Shown here: positions 24,417-35,328 of the stretch, piece after piece
Position numbering within the stretch: the stretch's first letter is position 1
How the letters are laid out: each line of letters starts with the position of its first letter
Assembly (NCBI GenBank): GCA_014529385.2
Contig: CM043944.1
Location: forward strand, 75,897,884 to 75,961,883
Reading direction: 5' to 3'
Length of the DNA: 64,000 bases
Source of the DNA: Adiantum capillus-veneris
Taxonomy: Eukaryota; Streptophyta; Polypodiopsida; Polypodiales; Pteridaceae
Notes under the pieces: model-generated
What the model was told of the DNA's origin: nothing
The model's database searches: none
What the model saw: the letters and a program-made list of their open reading frames with translations, nothing else
Translations under genes and position numbers: made by a program

Positions 24417-25389
24417 TTGGCTACAAAACAGAGCTCACCAGTGGGCAAAGAAAAAGTTTCAGAATGTGGAAGTCTAAAAAAGGAAAATTGCACTCTTGAT
24501 AGGATTGCTCAAGACGAGGCATATATACCAGAGCCTTTCCCTGAAGAGATGTTAGAACCTTTTGGATGGCAACAAATACTAGCCACTCTTGATGTTTGTG
24601 TAAACGAGGTGACCCTCACCAAATTTTGTGATGAGGAAGGGTATGATATCATTCCATTCAAGATGATGGGTGTCAGCCTAACTCCGAAGTCACAGGGGGA
24701 AGTCCCTGACAAGGACGGGGTTGCGCAGTGTCGACGCATAGTGGATGAAATCTCTGTAAGAGGTCTTGACTAAACAAATGAAGAAGATTTCCGAGACTCG
24801 TCTGATAAGATTCTAGAGGATAACGCAGACGACGAGCTGTCTAGTAGCTCAAGTTAGAGCATCAAATGGAAGGATCGATGGGTGATCTACTATGATGTCC
24901 CAAACAAAAATCCTCAAAGACAACGCAGATATCGAGATAAATGCAAAAACAACGAGGACTCAATACCTCTGTTAAGTGAAAAAACGCAGTACTTAAGGTT
25001 AGTAGAAGCGAGTGACTGCCTCAAGGACAAGATACCAAAGAGATACATGAAACCTGACAACCAAAACAAAATCGAAGAAGGCAAACACACAAAAACCAGA
25101 AAAAGAGAGAAAAAACAAAAAATCGATTAAGTTGTCCAAAATGGAGTGCAAAATCAAATACAATGAACTGAATCAAGCCTTGAAGGAAGTTTGAACAACA
25201 GAAATGGAAACTAATGAGGAATCAAATGATGATAAATTTGATGCACCTTCCCACTGTAAGAAGTATATCATTCAGGATAGGAAAATTGTGGTGAAAAAAC
25301 CCAAACGAGATCCAAGGAACTAGGAACTTCATATGATAGGCCTAAAAACGCAAAAAGCATCAACTTAGCAGAACTAGGCTAGGAGCCTA
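24417..25389 (+). pseudogene. Protease-RT linker of the giant element
   Basis: 24417-24773 is an open frame (PEPFPEEMLEPFGWQQI, CDEEGYDIIPFKMMGVSL) and 24882-25130 is Lys/Arg-rich. They lie in the usual position of the linker between protease and RT. No catalytic motif is seen. Confidence 0.5.
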
Positions 25390-26290
25390 AACCGGCATAC
25401 ATGGCCACGGACCTTACTGACGAGGAAAAGCAACTTCTAGTCGATACGATTAGACGATACAAAGTTGTCTTTGCATGGTCATAAAAAGATCTAAAAGGGA
25501 TAGATCATGAGATCTGTCAGCACACAATTCCCCTTAAGAGTGATGCCAGACCACGCAGACAACGTCCTTACACGTACAATGAAACTTTTTCCAAGAAAAC
25601 TAAGGAGGAGATAGACAAACTGAAGGATGTTCAGTTTATCTCTACGAGATTGAACATACCGATTGGGTGTCCCCGATTGTGGTGGTACCCAAAAAGAATG
25701 CAAACTGCGTGTCTATGTAAACCTCAAATAGGTAAATGCAGCCACCATTAGGGATAACTATCCACTGCCAATAACATATCATGTTATTGAGAGGGTAGCA
25801 GGGAAAGAGGCCTATAGTTTCTTAGATGGATTCTCAGGCTACAACCAGTTGATGATTAAAGCGGAAGATCAACATAAGACAGCTTTTGCGACGGAGTGGG
25901 GTATATTTGCCTACAGGTTAATGCCTTTTGGCTTGACCAATGCCCCGGCTACATTTCAAAGACTAATGAGCCACGCATTCAAAGAATATCTCAGACAATT
26001 TTTGGAGATCTACATGGATGATCTTTGTATTCATTCTCGTTGACGAAGTCCCCATCACTCATCTGGAAAAGTGTTTGAAAAATGCAGAACGTATCGTATT
26101 TGCTTAACCCAAAAAAATGTGTCTTCATGGTAAGACAAGGTAAAATTTTGGGCCACATTGTGTCCAAAAACGGAATTTCAACTAATCAAGAAAAGGTACA
26201 AATAATTGTTGCACTTCCTAGACCAACAAAGATGAAAGAAGTGCAAGGCATTGCAGGTACTATAGGTGTTTCGTATATATGTATGTGGTA
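25390..26290 (+). pseudogene. Reverse transcriptase of the giant element (frameshifted)
   Basis: RT pieces appear in several frames. Near 25,400 is the entry (TDLTDEEKQLLVDTIRRYK); around 25,660 a proline-rich strand in a shifted frame; 25849-26043 holds the palm motifs RLMPFGLTNAPATFQRLM and the catalytic YMDD at 26011-26022; 26082-26291 carries the thumb entry (PKKCVFMVRQGKILGHIVSK). FLDGFSGYNQ just upstream of 25,849 is typical of the Tat/Athila branch. Several in-frame stops and at least two frameshifts make it inactive, although the YMDD itself is intact. Confidence 0.88.
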
Positions 26291-26329
26291 ATAGCTAAGC
26301 CGTTATATTCCCTCATTGATAAGTTCAAA

Positions 26330-26778
26330 TGGACAGAGGAATGTGAGTAGGCTTTCCAAAAATTAAAGCAGCAATTAATTTCGGCTCCAATTTGCACCAG
26401 ATGGCATGGGCTGATGCATCCGCGTGGACATGAAAGATTTTTCTCCAGTCAAGGGCTTGCAAAATAGCCCAGCCAGGAGAGAAGAAAATGGATTTTTCCA
26501 TTTGCTACTCTAGTCGGCAACTAAACAATGTAGAGAGAAATTATACCACTACGGAAAGAGAAGGTTTGGGAATGATCTATGACGTCAAGAAATTTAGACA
26601 CTACCTTTTAGCAAACAAGTTTATCTTCTTCGTGGATCACCAAACACTGCTATATCTAGTAAACAAACCTTGCAACATTGGAAGAATCTTTTGTTGGTTT
26701 ATACTACTGCATGAGTTTGACTTCACGATAGTCGTAAAAAAGGGGACCACACACAAAAGAACAGATCATCTTTCATGA
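26330..26778 (+). pseudogene. RNase H of the giant element
   Basis: The catalytic-region motif ADAS appears near 26,412, then after stops the frame 26488-26778 gives YSSRQLNNVERNYTTTEREG, VKKFRHYLLANKF and FFVDHQTLLYL. This is the canonical Ty3/gypsy RNase H order, with the conserved Glu in TTTERE and Asp in VDH. I see no clear second (archaeal-type) RNase H between here and integrase, but 26,780-27,330 is too degraded to exclude one. Confidence 0.8.
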
Positions 26779-27329
26779 CTATTTTATGGGGAAGCACCTA
26801 AAGGTGTCGATGATGACCTTATTGAATCATATCTGTTTAACATTGAAATGGTGTCGAGATGGAGCGAAGAGGTCATTCCTCTACTCATATTTGGCTCATT
26901 GCAAATAGAAAGACAACCATCAATTATCCATCAAACATGAAATCTCCAGCTTTTAGCAGGACGACTATACAAACACAGTAAGGATGAGATATTGAGACTA
27001 TGTGTACAGCCCAAAGATACCACATACTACCTCAAATAGGCTCATATACAAAATACGGGATTTCACAACGGTGAAACATAGACAGGCCAATGGCTACGGA
27101 GACTGGGCATCTACTAGCCAAACATGGAACATAGTGTCCATACATATGTAAAATCCTGCAATAGTTGTACAAATGAACCACCAGTGGAACATGCAGCTTG
27201 TTTCAAGTAGTTGAAGTACCTAAATGGAGTGCTCACATAGTTGAGTACTAAAAAAATCAGACCTTTCCAGAGGAATGGGGCAAAGCAAGAATCAAAACTG
27301 TAGAAGAAGAGGCCAAACAATATTTTCTC

Positions 27330-28460
27330 ATTGCCAACCAACTATATAGGCGGGGAAAGGACAAACAACTACGGCTATGTGCTACAAAAAGCAAATATTA
27401 TGTTATCTTAAATCAACCACACTTAGGACAACCAATGGGATATTTCTCTGCTAATAAAACGGCAAGGCTTGTGCTACTCAAGTATATGATGGCCAACTCT
27501 GTTTATGGATGCAAAGACATATGTCAAATGTTGTGATGAATGTCAATGCACAAAACCACCCCAAAAGGAGAGATGAAATGCCACTGAGGCCAATGATGGG
27601 AGTATGTGCTTTTTCGAAATGGGGCATTGATTTCATTGGTCCCATCATACCTCCAGGATACAGGACACACGCACAATACATTATCATAGCAACAGACTAC
27701 ATGGCAAAATGGGTGGAAGAAAAAGCAAAAAGAAAAAGCAACCCCAAAGAATGATGCAAGAACTACAACTCAGTTCCTTTTCAAAAACGTCTTTACGAGA
27801 TATGGACTACCAATAAAAAATAGTGAGTGATAGGGGAACACACTTTTTAAACGATGATATTGAAAGCCTCCTTGACGAATTCATGGTGGTCCATCACAAA
27901 TCGGCACCCTATCATCCACAAGCTAATGGGCAGGCAAAGAGTACCAACAAAATCTTATGCATTGTACTAACCAAAATAGTCAGCGACTCAAGAAATGATT
28001 GGGATCAAAAGCTACACACAGCCTTATGGGCTTACAAAGTAGCTTTTAAAACTTCCATTGGAATGACTCCCTTTAACCTGGTATTTGGGATTAATGCGAT
28101 CCTACCACTAGATTTCCTAATCAAAACCCTAAGAGTGGCAAGGTAATTAGGATGGACGGGCCATGAGCTATTGGAGAGATTAGACACCCTGGAACAATTA
28201 GATGAAACCAAACTTAGAGCGATAGCTGGGATATATGCTCATAAAAAACAAATGAAAGATTTCCATGATGAACACGTGATTGGAAAGGAGTATTAGAAAG
28301 GGGATTATGTTCTCATGTATACCCTCAAACAGCACTCCAAAAAACTCAAAAAGTGAGGAATGGGGCCTTTTGTAATACATGATATATCGCAAAGTGGCAC
28401 CATCAAGCTTGCAACATTAGAAGGAGAGGAGATGTCTAATTCGACGAGTGGCTACAGATT
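27330..28460 (+). pseudogene. Integrase of the giant element, catalytic Glu lost
   Basis: The zinc-binding part (27,330-27,560) has QPHLGQ and CCDECQCTKP, but the second His site reads GYF where GHF is usual. The core has the first Asp in WGIDFIGP (27629-27631) and the second in SDRGTHF (27829-27831). The third acidic residue is replaced: NGQAKSTNK, codon AAG at 27937-27939, where NGQAESTNK is expected. This single change abolishes the DDE triad. The C-terminal GPY/F module is at about 28,361-28,440 (GPFVIHDISQSGTIKLATLE). Several stops and a frame change also break the gene. Confidence 0.88.
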
Positions 28461-28696
28461 AAAGAAATATGTTTCTCTACTAATGCCAGAAGAACTTGCA
28501 ACACTATATGCAGCATCTCAACGCCGACATCAAGCACAAGACATTTGGGAACAATCACAACAAGAAGCCAAACTCAGAATATTAAAGTGCAAAGAGCAAG
28601 TAAACTTCCAGAGGAAAGTACAGCAGAATGTTGCTATTGAGGCTACTCCAATATCATCTATATATACGACAGCTACATGGTTAGGAGGAATGGATC

Positions 28697-29004
28697 TACG
28701 CAATGATTTACAACTTGCCAACGACACTACCCGAGAGAGCCTTAGTGGACACAGGGGCCATAGCTAATGTGGTTAACTACTCCACTTTTAGAAAAATCAT
28801 GCGGGAACCTCTAATGCCAAACACTGTGCGATTCAAAGTAGCAACAAAGGCACTATGGACAGTCTGGGCCACATAAATTTACCAATCACCATTGCTGGAA
28901 CAGTCTATCCTCATCAATTTCATGTGGTCGAAGATCAACATCTTAACAAAGCAGTTATTCTAGGAATGTCATGGATGCGCACTTATCAAGCCACACCAAA
29001 CTAA
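28697..29004 (+). pseudogene. Second retropepsin-like domain, downstream of integrase
   Basis: About 240 bp after the integrase GPF module, a frame reads PERALVDTGAIANVVNYSTF with the catalytic DTGA at 28748-28759. It continues through FKVATKALWTV to a stop at 28874. In a frame shifted at about 28,870 it continues as GHINLPITIAGTVY, FHVVEDQ and VILGMSWM (28954-28977). Paired hydrophobic-DTG-A and ILG elements, about 70 residues apart, are the two hallmarks of the retropepsin fold. The domain differs from protease 1 (DSG, ILGRSFM), so it is not a recent duplicate of it. A protease after integrase is not the normal Ty3/gypsy order; it could be an added module or a fragment of another retroelement. 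Confidence 0.7.
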
Positions 29005-30242
29005 CAGGACAATACTTTACTCCTCAAACACGAGGGCCAATCTTTTGCCATGCCATATGTACAGACAGACCATGTATGGGAACCTCTACCATCACCACAT
29101 GCACGAGCTCAGCGATATTCCACAACTGTGGTCGAGAAAACATGGGTTAAAAAATCCATCATGACAACCAATCCTAGGTAATTGTGGATACCAAAACGAC
29201 AAACCAATACATGGCAGCCTACATTGCCTACACAGAAACAAACCTCCACAAACTATCCACCGCTGTTGTCACACGACCTAAGCCAATGGACCATTATCTT
29301 CGACAACCAAACACTGTCAAGTGGGTATGGCAACCAAAACAAACTCACTCACATGATGCCTCTTCTAGCGAATCCAAACCCAAGCAATTTCAGTGGCGAC
29401 CAAAACAAACCCAAAAAGCAACACAACCATCAGCATCAAAACTTTTGCAGGTCACAGTCAAACACAGAGCGCGTTTTCTCCAACTATTGTTTGGACCACG
29501 CACCTTCAAGGAAACCTCGCCGCCAATAGCCACTGCACATATTGTTTAGCACCTCTTCTTGCACAGCATTTTGTTTCCCCATGCATATCCTCCATCATCA
29601 TCATCATAGAGCCACACTATAAGGCTATGCATAGACACGCGCTTTGTTCCCAAGCACTCTGACACATGTTCATCGTGGACGACTCACTCTAGGAAGGGGT
29701 GGAAATGCGGCAGAATTATCATTTGTATATATTGTTATTATCAACTTACTTCTTTTCTTTTCCTTTCCTTTCTTTTTCTTTGAAAAAAAAGTTTTTCAGA
29801 GCCTTACAAACTCTTGGTTGGCATAATCATGGGCCATACCGTCACTGTCTAATACCAGAATAAGAGCATGTATGTAAGGGAGGCGACACTAATTTTGGCT
29901 AATTATTGGCCGACTGATAATCATTGTAAATAATTTTCTTTTACAAAAAAGCAAAAAATGACAGATAATCAACTAAAACTTGATACGTCGAGCCAGGAAA
30001 GTCAGAATTGACTTTTGAAAGCGAACGCTGAAACTTCAAAGCAAGGACTTCGAACATGGCAAATATGGAAAGATTCGACACAAGATGAATTTTGAGCCAA
30101 CTCCTGAAGGATCAAAACTGCAGATCGAACCGCAGGAGATATGAACAACAAGATATGCTCAATGGAGGTAAGTACAAATGGGGCATTCCGGGTAGACTAG
30201 GAACATATAGTCAAAATGGGGCAACATAAGCTCATTTGCATT

Positions 30243-30245
<3 letters not shown>
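29005..30245 (+). other. Region 3' of the second protease, low-complexity frames
   Basis: Overlapping frames at 29182-29662 encode Gln/Lys/Pro/His-rich protein (KWVWQPKQTHSHD, QFQWRPKQTQK in one frame) continuing downstream from the protease-like domain. They resemble a disordered tail more than a folded domain. Nothing is recognised in 29,700-30,245. Confidence 0.45.

Positions 30246-30309
<64 letters not shown>
30246..30309. repeat. (AG)n microsatellite
   Basis: About 32 uninterrupted AG units inside the giant element. Ser/Leu frames on the other strand arise from this repeat. Confidence 0.95.
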
Positions 30310-30311
<2 letters not shown>

Positions 30312-30607
30312 ACAGGAGCATAGAGTTTTCGAAGTTGTTTCTGCCCACTGCGACCACCTCGATAGATCTTACTAAACCAGATTAGATAGGTATGATCATT
30401 AACCTTGCAAGAGCATGTGTGTATCTCCCATACTGCATCAATAATTCCAAAACAACATATCAAAGCAGTACAAAGTCACAAAATTGGCAAACTAACAGGG
30501 CCATTGAGGAAGTCCAAAACCCATCAAAAACCAAAAATATTTCACCAGTAGACCCCAATTAGCTGACAGAATCAGGCAGGGTAGAAATAGCAGAGAAAAG
30601 TGGTGGA

Positions 30608-31606
30608 ACATGGATTGCGATGCATGTTCGCCAAACCCTAAAATCAAAGAAAATTGTTTAGGAGAACCCACAGTTGGCAAGGAACAAAATCCTATGACTA
30701 GTTTTTCAAAATGCATCCCAACATGGATCGCAATCCATGTTCCTTTTTGCCAAAATCAGGGTAAAAGTGGCTCTCTAGCTGGACAATGTACAAATAGGAC
30801 TAGTGTTGCAAAATGATCACAAGAAGTGCTCTTAAGATCATCAAATCCTCTAGGATTGCTACTTTCAGTCTGCAAATGGTCTTTTGGTCATTTTCACAGG
30901 AAAAAAAGGTGGGATCCCAAAGAAATTCAATGTCTGGTAGAATTTGCCAAGGAGCCTGGAAAATCTATGAACTAAACACCTAAATCATCATAAATCAAAA
31001 CAATGATAGATCTCAGGCAAAACATGAGTCCAAAAATGGTTGCCAGAAATAGATATGGTCAAACGGAAAAAACATGGCCATAAAGTGGAAAAGGGGGCAA
31101 AGTAAGGAAAAACATGTCCAGGGTTGAAAAAATTCCATCAGTGTACTAGAAAAACCTATAGGAACAAATGTGCACAAGAACTGTATCAAAATTATGTCCA
31201 ACGTGGATTGCGATCCATGTACTTTTTTGCCCAATATAAGTAAAAACCATGCCATTTGATTCAGTATGTTCAATAAAGCCAAGCCATGGAGTTTCAAGCC
31301 ATTTGAATCCCAAAATCCACTTCAAAATGCCAAAAACCTCTAAGTCTGCAAAAGGTTTCCAAAATTTAGACCAAGTGTCAAACCATTGATCCAAATCCCA
31401 AAAACTTTGGACCAAGGAATAATCTAGATGAACCATACCAGGTGGTATCATCAAATTTCCAAAATGTTGCCCAACATGGATCGCAATCCATGTACCTTCA
31501 ACCCTAAATCCAGAGAAAATTGCTCAATAGCATCCCCATATGCCCAGGAATAACTTCCCAAAGTTAGAATATAAAAATTCTTCCCAACATGGATCACGAT
31601 CCATGT
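30608..31606. repeat. Right field of five 20-bp palindromes
   Basis: Copies of the ACATGGATCGCGATCCATGT family lie at 30608-30627, 30721-30740, 31201-31220, 31474-31493 and 31587-31606. Spacings are 113, 480, 273 and 113 bp. Several have the same ACCTTTTTGCCAAAAT-like tail as the left field. The two fields therefore flank the gag-pol coding block. The last copy overlaps the start of the post-pol frame. Confidence 0.85.
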
Positions 31607-33321
31607 ACCTTTTTGCCAAAATTCATTTGCTACATTACATTCTTGTGCCTATAGTAATTCTACATGCACTGGTAAAATTTGGTCAAATTTGGAGTAGTTT
31701 TGATAAAGTTATGCTCATTTTTCATTCTATGGTCGAGTTTACACTTTCCGACAGTTCTGAGCATTGGCTAAAATCTATTTTCAATGCTAGAATTGACAAT
31801 AGGATGACTCGAAGGAAAGCACAAAGGGAGAATGCGGCACCCTATGAGATAACATATATCTCATCAAATGAGAAAGATTACATCACTGAACAGGTACTTG
31901 AATTAATTCTAGCAAACATCTTCATTGGAAGGTTTCAAGCAATAGACAAGGAAATAGTAAAGGCCACAATATTTCCACAGGAAATGTGGACTTTGCACCA
32001 AAATCCAAAAGTGCAAGCAGGGGGCAGGTGCCTATAGCTAGACAACTTCATACGACTGCCTCCTTGGGGTACAGATTTTAGACAAGCTCACGAGCTCATA
32101 AGTTCAATTCAGTACAATGGGGAAGCAACTCTAATGGACAAGGATGGGGTAGTTGTCAAGGTAAAGATCACAACAAAAATTATCATTGAGGCCTTCCACT
32201 TGCCGCAAGGGACGCACGATCTCTTGCAAAAGAGGAAGGCAATAGACAATGATAAAGCCTTTTTGAAGCAACGAGGCCACAAACTGACGTATCACGATCT
32301 GATATGCTCAAAAATTGAACTACCATTGCACCTTATTTTGCAACATTTCAAGGTGCAGAAGCAGCCTAGATATACCGAACCTTTATTGCACATGTCCGTG
32401 GTACTAGTAATGGGCTTGGCTGAAGGCAGGGTGGTTAGTTGTGATTTTGGCAACTATCTTCTTGACACTATTGTGGAATCAAATTTGAAAGGGAGTCAAA
32501 AAAGTAAAGCTTACATGAACGGGGGACCAATGCTAACACGTACTTCCTATCAAGCACTGGGAATGATCAAGGATCTACCACCTGCCAAAGCACAGATAGA
32601 TCTGATCCACAGATCTAAAAGAGCTATAAGACCAGTGGCAGGACCTTCTACAAGGCCAAAACTAAAAGTCAAATAGACGAGGCAAAGCGCACAGTTAAAG
32701 GATTTTGACAACGAAAAGACCGAGTCAGATGCTAGAAGTAGCCAGGAAGAAGGTTCCCACCCAAGAGACACTCCTTTGGAGTACCAATCTTCGGAGGAGG
32801 AGCATGACAACCCATACACACTTGGATATACCCGGTTGAGAAAAAAAGCTGCACACGTGGCAAAGGCTATCCCCATTACTCATGCCAGGAGGACAATGGA
32901 AGAAGCTCAGGCATTGAGGGAAAATCTCCTCCAACAAAAACAAGATAAAAAACAAACCCGAGGAATAGAAGTGGATGATGAAAAAGAAGAGGATGAAGCC
33001 AAAAATATTTTGTTGCTACGCAGGCAAACAACGGCTTTAGAAAGGATCAAGCAACAAAAGAGGTAGGAAGCTGAAGAAAAACAAGAGATTGCCAACGCCA
33101 TGCGGAAACGCATTCACAATGAACTCAAGCAGAGATGGAGCAAAGGCAAAAAGAAGAATCAAAGAAGCCACGCGTCAATGATCTCGAATCATCTGAAAAA
33201 TCTAATTGAAGCAAAAAAGAGGAAAGTCACTTGCAAGGAGAGGAACAACACGACATACAAGACCAGCAAGGTCAAGACCTTGGTTCTCCCAAGGATGCTG
33301 AGGCACCTCCCAAGACTTTGA
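31540..33321 (+). pseudogene. Post-pol reading frame A (unknown, env position)
   Basis: A single frame runs for nearly 600 codons with only three stops, all TAG (32035, 32674, 33064). The first part (to 32,676) looks globular (KIIIEAFHLPQGTHDLL, HKLTYHDLICSKIELPLHL, VVLVMGLAEGRVVSCDFGNY). The second part is charged, with acidic stretches (VDDEKEEDEAKN) and Lys-rich helices. It sits where Athila-type elements carry an env-like ORF and where some Tat elements carry extra ORFs. I see no signal peptide or clear membrane anchor, and I do not recognise a domain. The retained frame suggests that it was coding until recently. Confidence 0.6.
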
Positions 33322-34465
33322 AAATAGGGAAGGAAAACATTGCAAGCTTGCCAGAACAAGGAGCGAAGGAAAAGCAGACCGAACACAAAATGAATCAAGA
33401 AACGGACTCCGCACAAACAAATCCCACCACAACCTCTGCTGCTCTAGAAGATTTGAAACAAAGAGAAAAGCAAGCTGAGGCAACTGAACAATCGGATCAG
33501 GGCCAAAAAGGCCAGCATAGGCCAAGATCGCACCCTCACAAGTGGCCATGGAGGAAGGAGTGGAGATAGTTAAATCCTTTGAAATTGACGCTCACTTAGA
33601 GCAAATCAAGCTACAATTTCAATGTCAAAGGGCTCCTTACAATCTATGAGAGCTGGAGTTAGAAGATACCAAGAAAGAAGCATCTAAAATGGCAGTAGAG
33701 TCCTTGAAGCTAAAGCAACAAATAGAGGCACTAGAGAAGGCACAACTCCAGGCACAATCGGAGTTGCAAAGAGAACAGGAGAATGCAGCCTACTATTACA
33801 AGGAAGTGCAACAATTTAACGAGGTGAACTCCGCATTGCAGGGCGAGCAGCAACGTCTCAAGGAGGAGCTAACTAGAGAAAGAGAACAAAATGAGAAGCT
33901 ACAAGGCTCCTATGCGGTGGTTAGAAGATCTCTAACTCAGCTTCTGGCCATACAAGAGACCCCTTCCTCCTCGACGACGATTGCAAGATCTACATCCTTG
34001 AGTCAAGAAATCAAAGAGTTGAAAGAAGCCCTGAATCAAGAGAAATATGACAAGCAGATCATGACGGCAAGTCATAGGGCCCTACAACAGGCCAAGGATG
34101 AGGAAATTGAAGAATTAAAAAGGAAGTTGACTGAGGCAAGAGGAGATTTAGCAACTCTGAGAGCAAATCAGACAAAATATCAACTGGCCCCAAGGGAATT
34201 TGAGCAAGGAGGAGGATTCAAACAATCCACGTTTGAAGCTCATCAAACAGAGGTTCCCACTACCAGCACGAGAAAAGGAACGCCTGCAGATCCAGCCATG
34301 ACATCCACTTTGGAGTCGCCAAGATATGAAATTCAGCACTGGATCTCAGAAGTAAAGGACCCTTCGCATAAAGCTTATATGCAACATGAGCTAAAGGTGC
34401 TGGAATCGGCTACCCTCCTCATGATCACTCCAGATGAGGTAGTAAAGAACATGGGCATGAGATGA
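33231..34465 (+). pseudogene. Post-pol coiled-coil segment
   Basis: A Gln/Glu/Lys-rich frame (33231-33569) overlaps a second frame, open from an ATG at 33548 to 34465 apart from a TGA at about 33,648. The latter is dominated by heptad-like coiled coil: LKLKQQIEALEKAQLQAQSE, ALQGEQQRLKEELTREREQ, EEIEELKRKLTEARGDLATL. The end has ISEVKDPSHKAYMQHELKVL. A role in oligomerisation or particle structure is possible but not shown. Frame overlap near 33,550 suggests a frameshift inside one original polypeptide continuing from frame A. Confidence 0.6.
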
Positions 34466-34512
34466 TTGCACTTCCAGTGATGCGGCAAGAAGTTAAATTA
34501 TGGCAGTAAAAT

Positions 34513-35275
34513 ATGCTCACAAAACTTGTACCAAACAGAAGAGGGGACTATAAGGAGGTTCCTGTTATGGACCTTCAGATTCAGACAATCAACCCCGCTG
34601 GCGGAAAAAATGGTTTGATTAGCGACCAGCCGATGAAACCTATTACAGGAACGCTTCCCAGCATGTCAGGATCAACCCCACTTATTTTCCCATCAACAGA
34701 TGGAAATCTGGGATAATTTTAATATTTGAAAAAGCAAAAGACCGGCAGTGCTAAACTACCCGTTAATCACAAAACCTCTCAATAACAACCCACCATCCGA
34801 GTAGTACATGGTTCAAACTCTAAAAGGGGTAATCAACATGATGAAAGAGATCCCAGATCTCGCCTGTCAGATGCTTGTAAAGATTGCCAAAATGCTCATC
34901 ACACACATTATAGCTTTCATTGATATCGAAGCAGCAGAGCATCCCCAGCAAGTTTTTGTCGAAGGTACCCCGGGCATTTGCTGGAATATGGAGATAGAAA
35001 TCCCAAGCAGGAATGTCATCTTGGGATTATATGCAAGAGTCATGTTTCTATCCTCTCATTACATGCAGACGTTCAAAGAGGCTTTCATGACATGCTTCTT
35101 CGAAGTGGACTCTTCCATATTCAATCCAATGACAAAAGATCTGCCCGCCCACCACATTTCCTACCAAAGGACCCTTGGTAATAATCCCTTTAGAGAGCTG
35201 GCCACCAAAGTCGAGATTGAAGCAAGAGCTCAAAAATTCAAAAATCTCACTGCAACGCTCGAAAGAACGCAGTAG
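34513..35275 (+). pseudogene. Post-pol C-terminal frames, unknown
   Basis: 34513-34716 and 34808-35275 are open, in different frames. The second encodes about 155 residues with amphipathic helices (VQTLKGVINMMKEIPDLACQ, MLVKIAKMLITHIIAFIDIE) and ends shortly before the polypurine tract. The hydrophobic run LITHIIAFI is too short and mixed to call a membrane segment. The family is not recognised. Confidence 0.4.
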
Positions 35276-35316
35276 ACTTGCTCAAAGACAGCTTGCACGA
35301 GGACGTGCAATGAATA

Positions 35317-35328
35317 GGAAGGGGGGAA
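35317..35328 (+). promoter_or_regulatory. Polypurine tract of the giant element
   Basis: AGGAAGGGGGGAA, an uninterrupted purine run, ends directly at the TG of the right LTR and would prime plus-strand synthesis. Confidence 0.85.

Noticed and set aside
26780-27330. Archaeal-type second RNase H expected in Tat elements
   Set aside because: The interval has only broken frames and no readable motif, so the domain can be neither called nor excluded.
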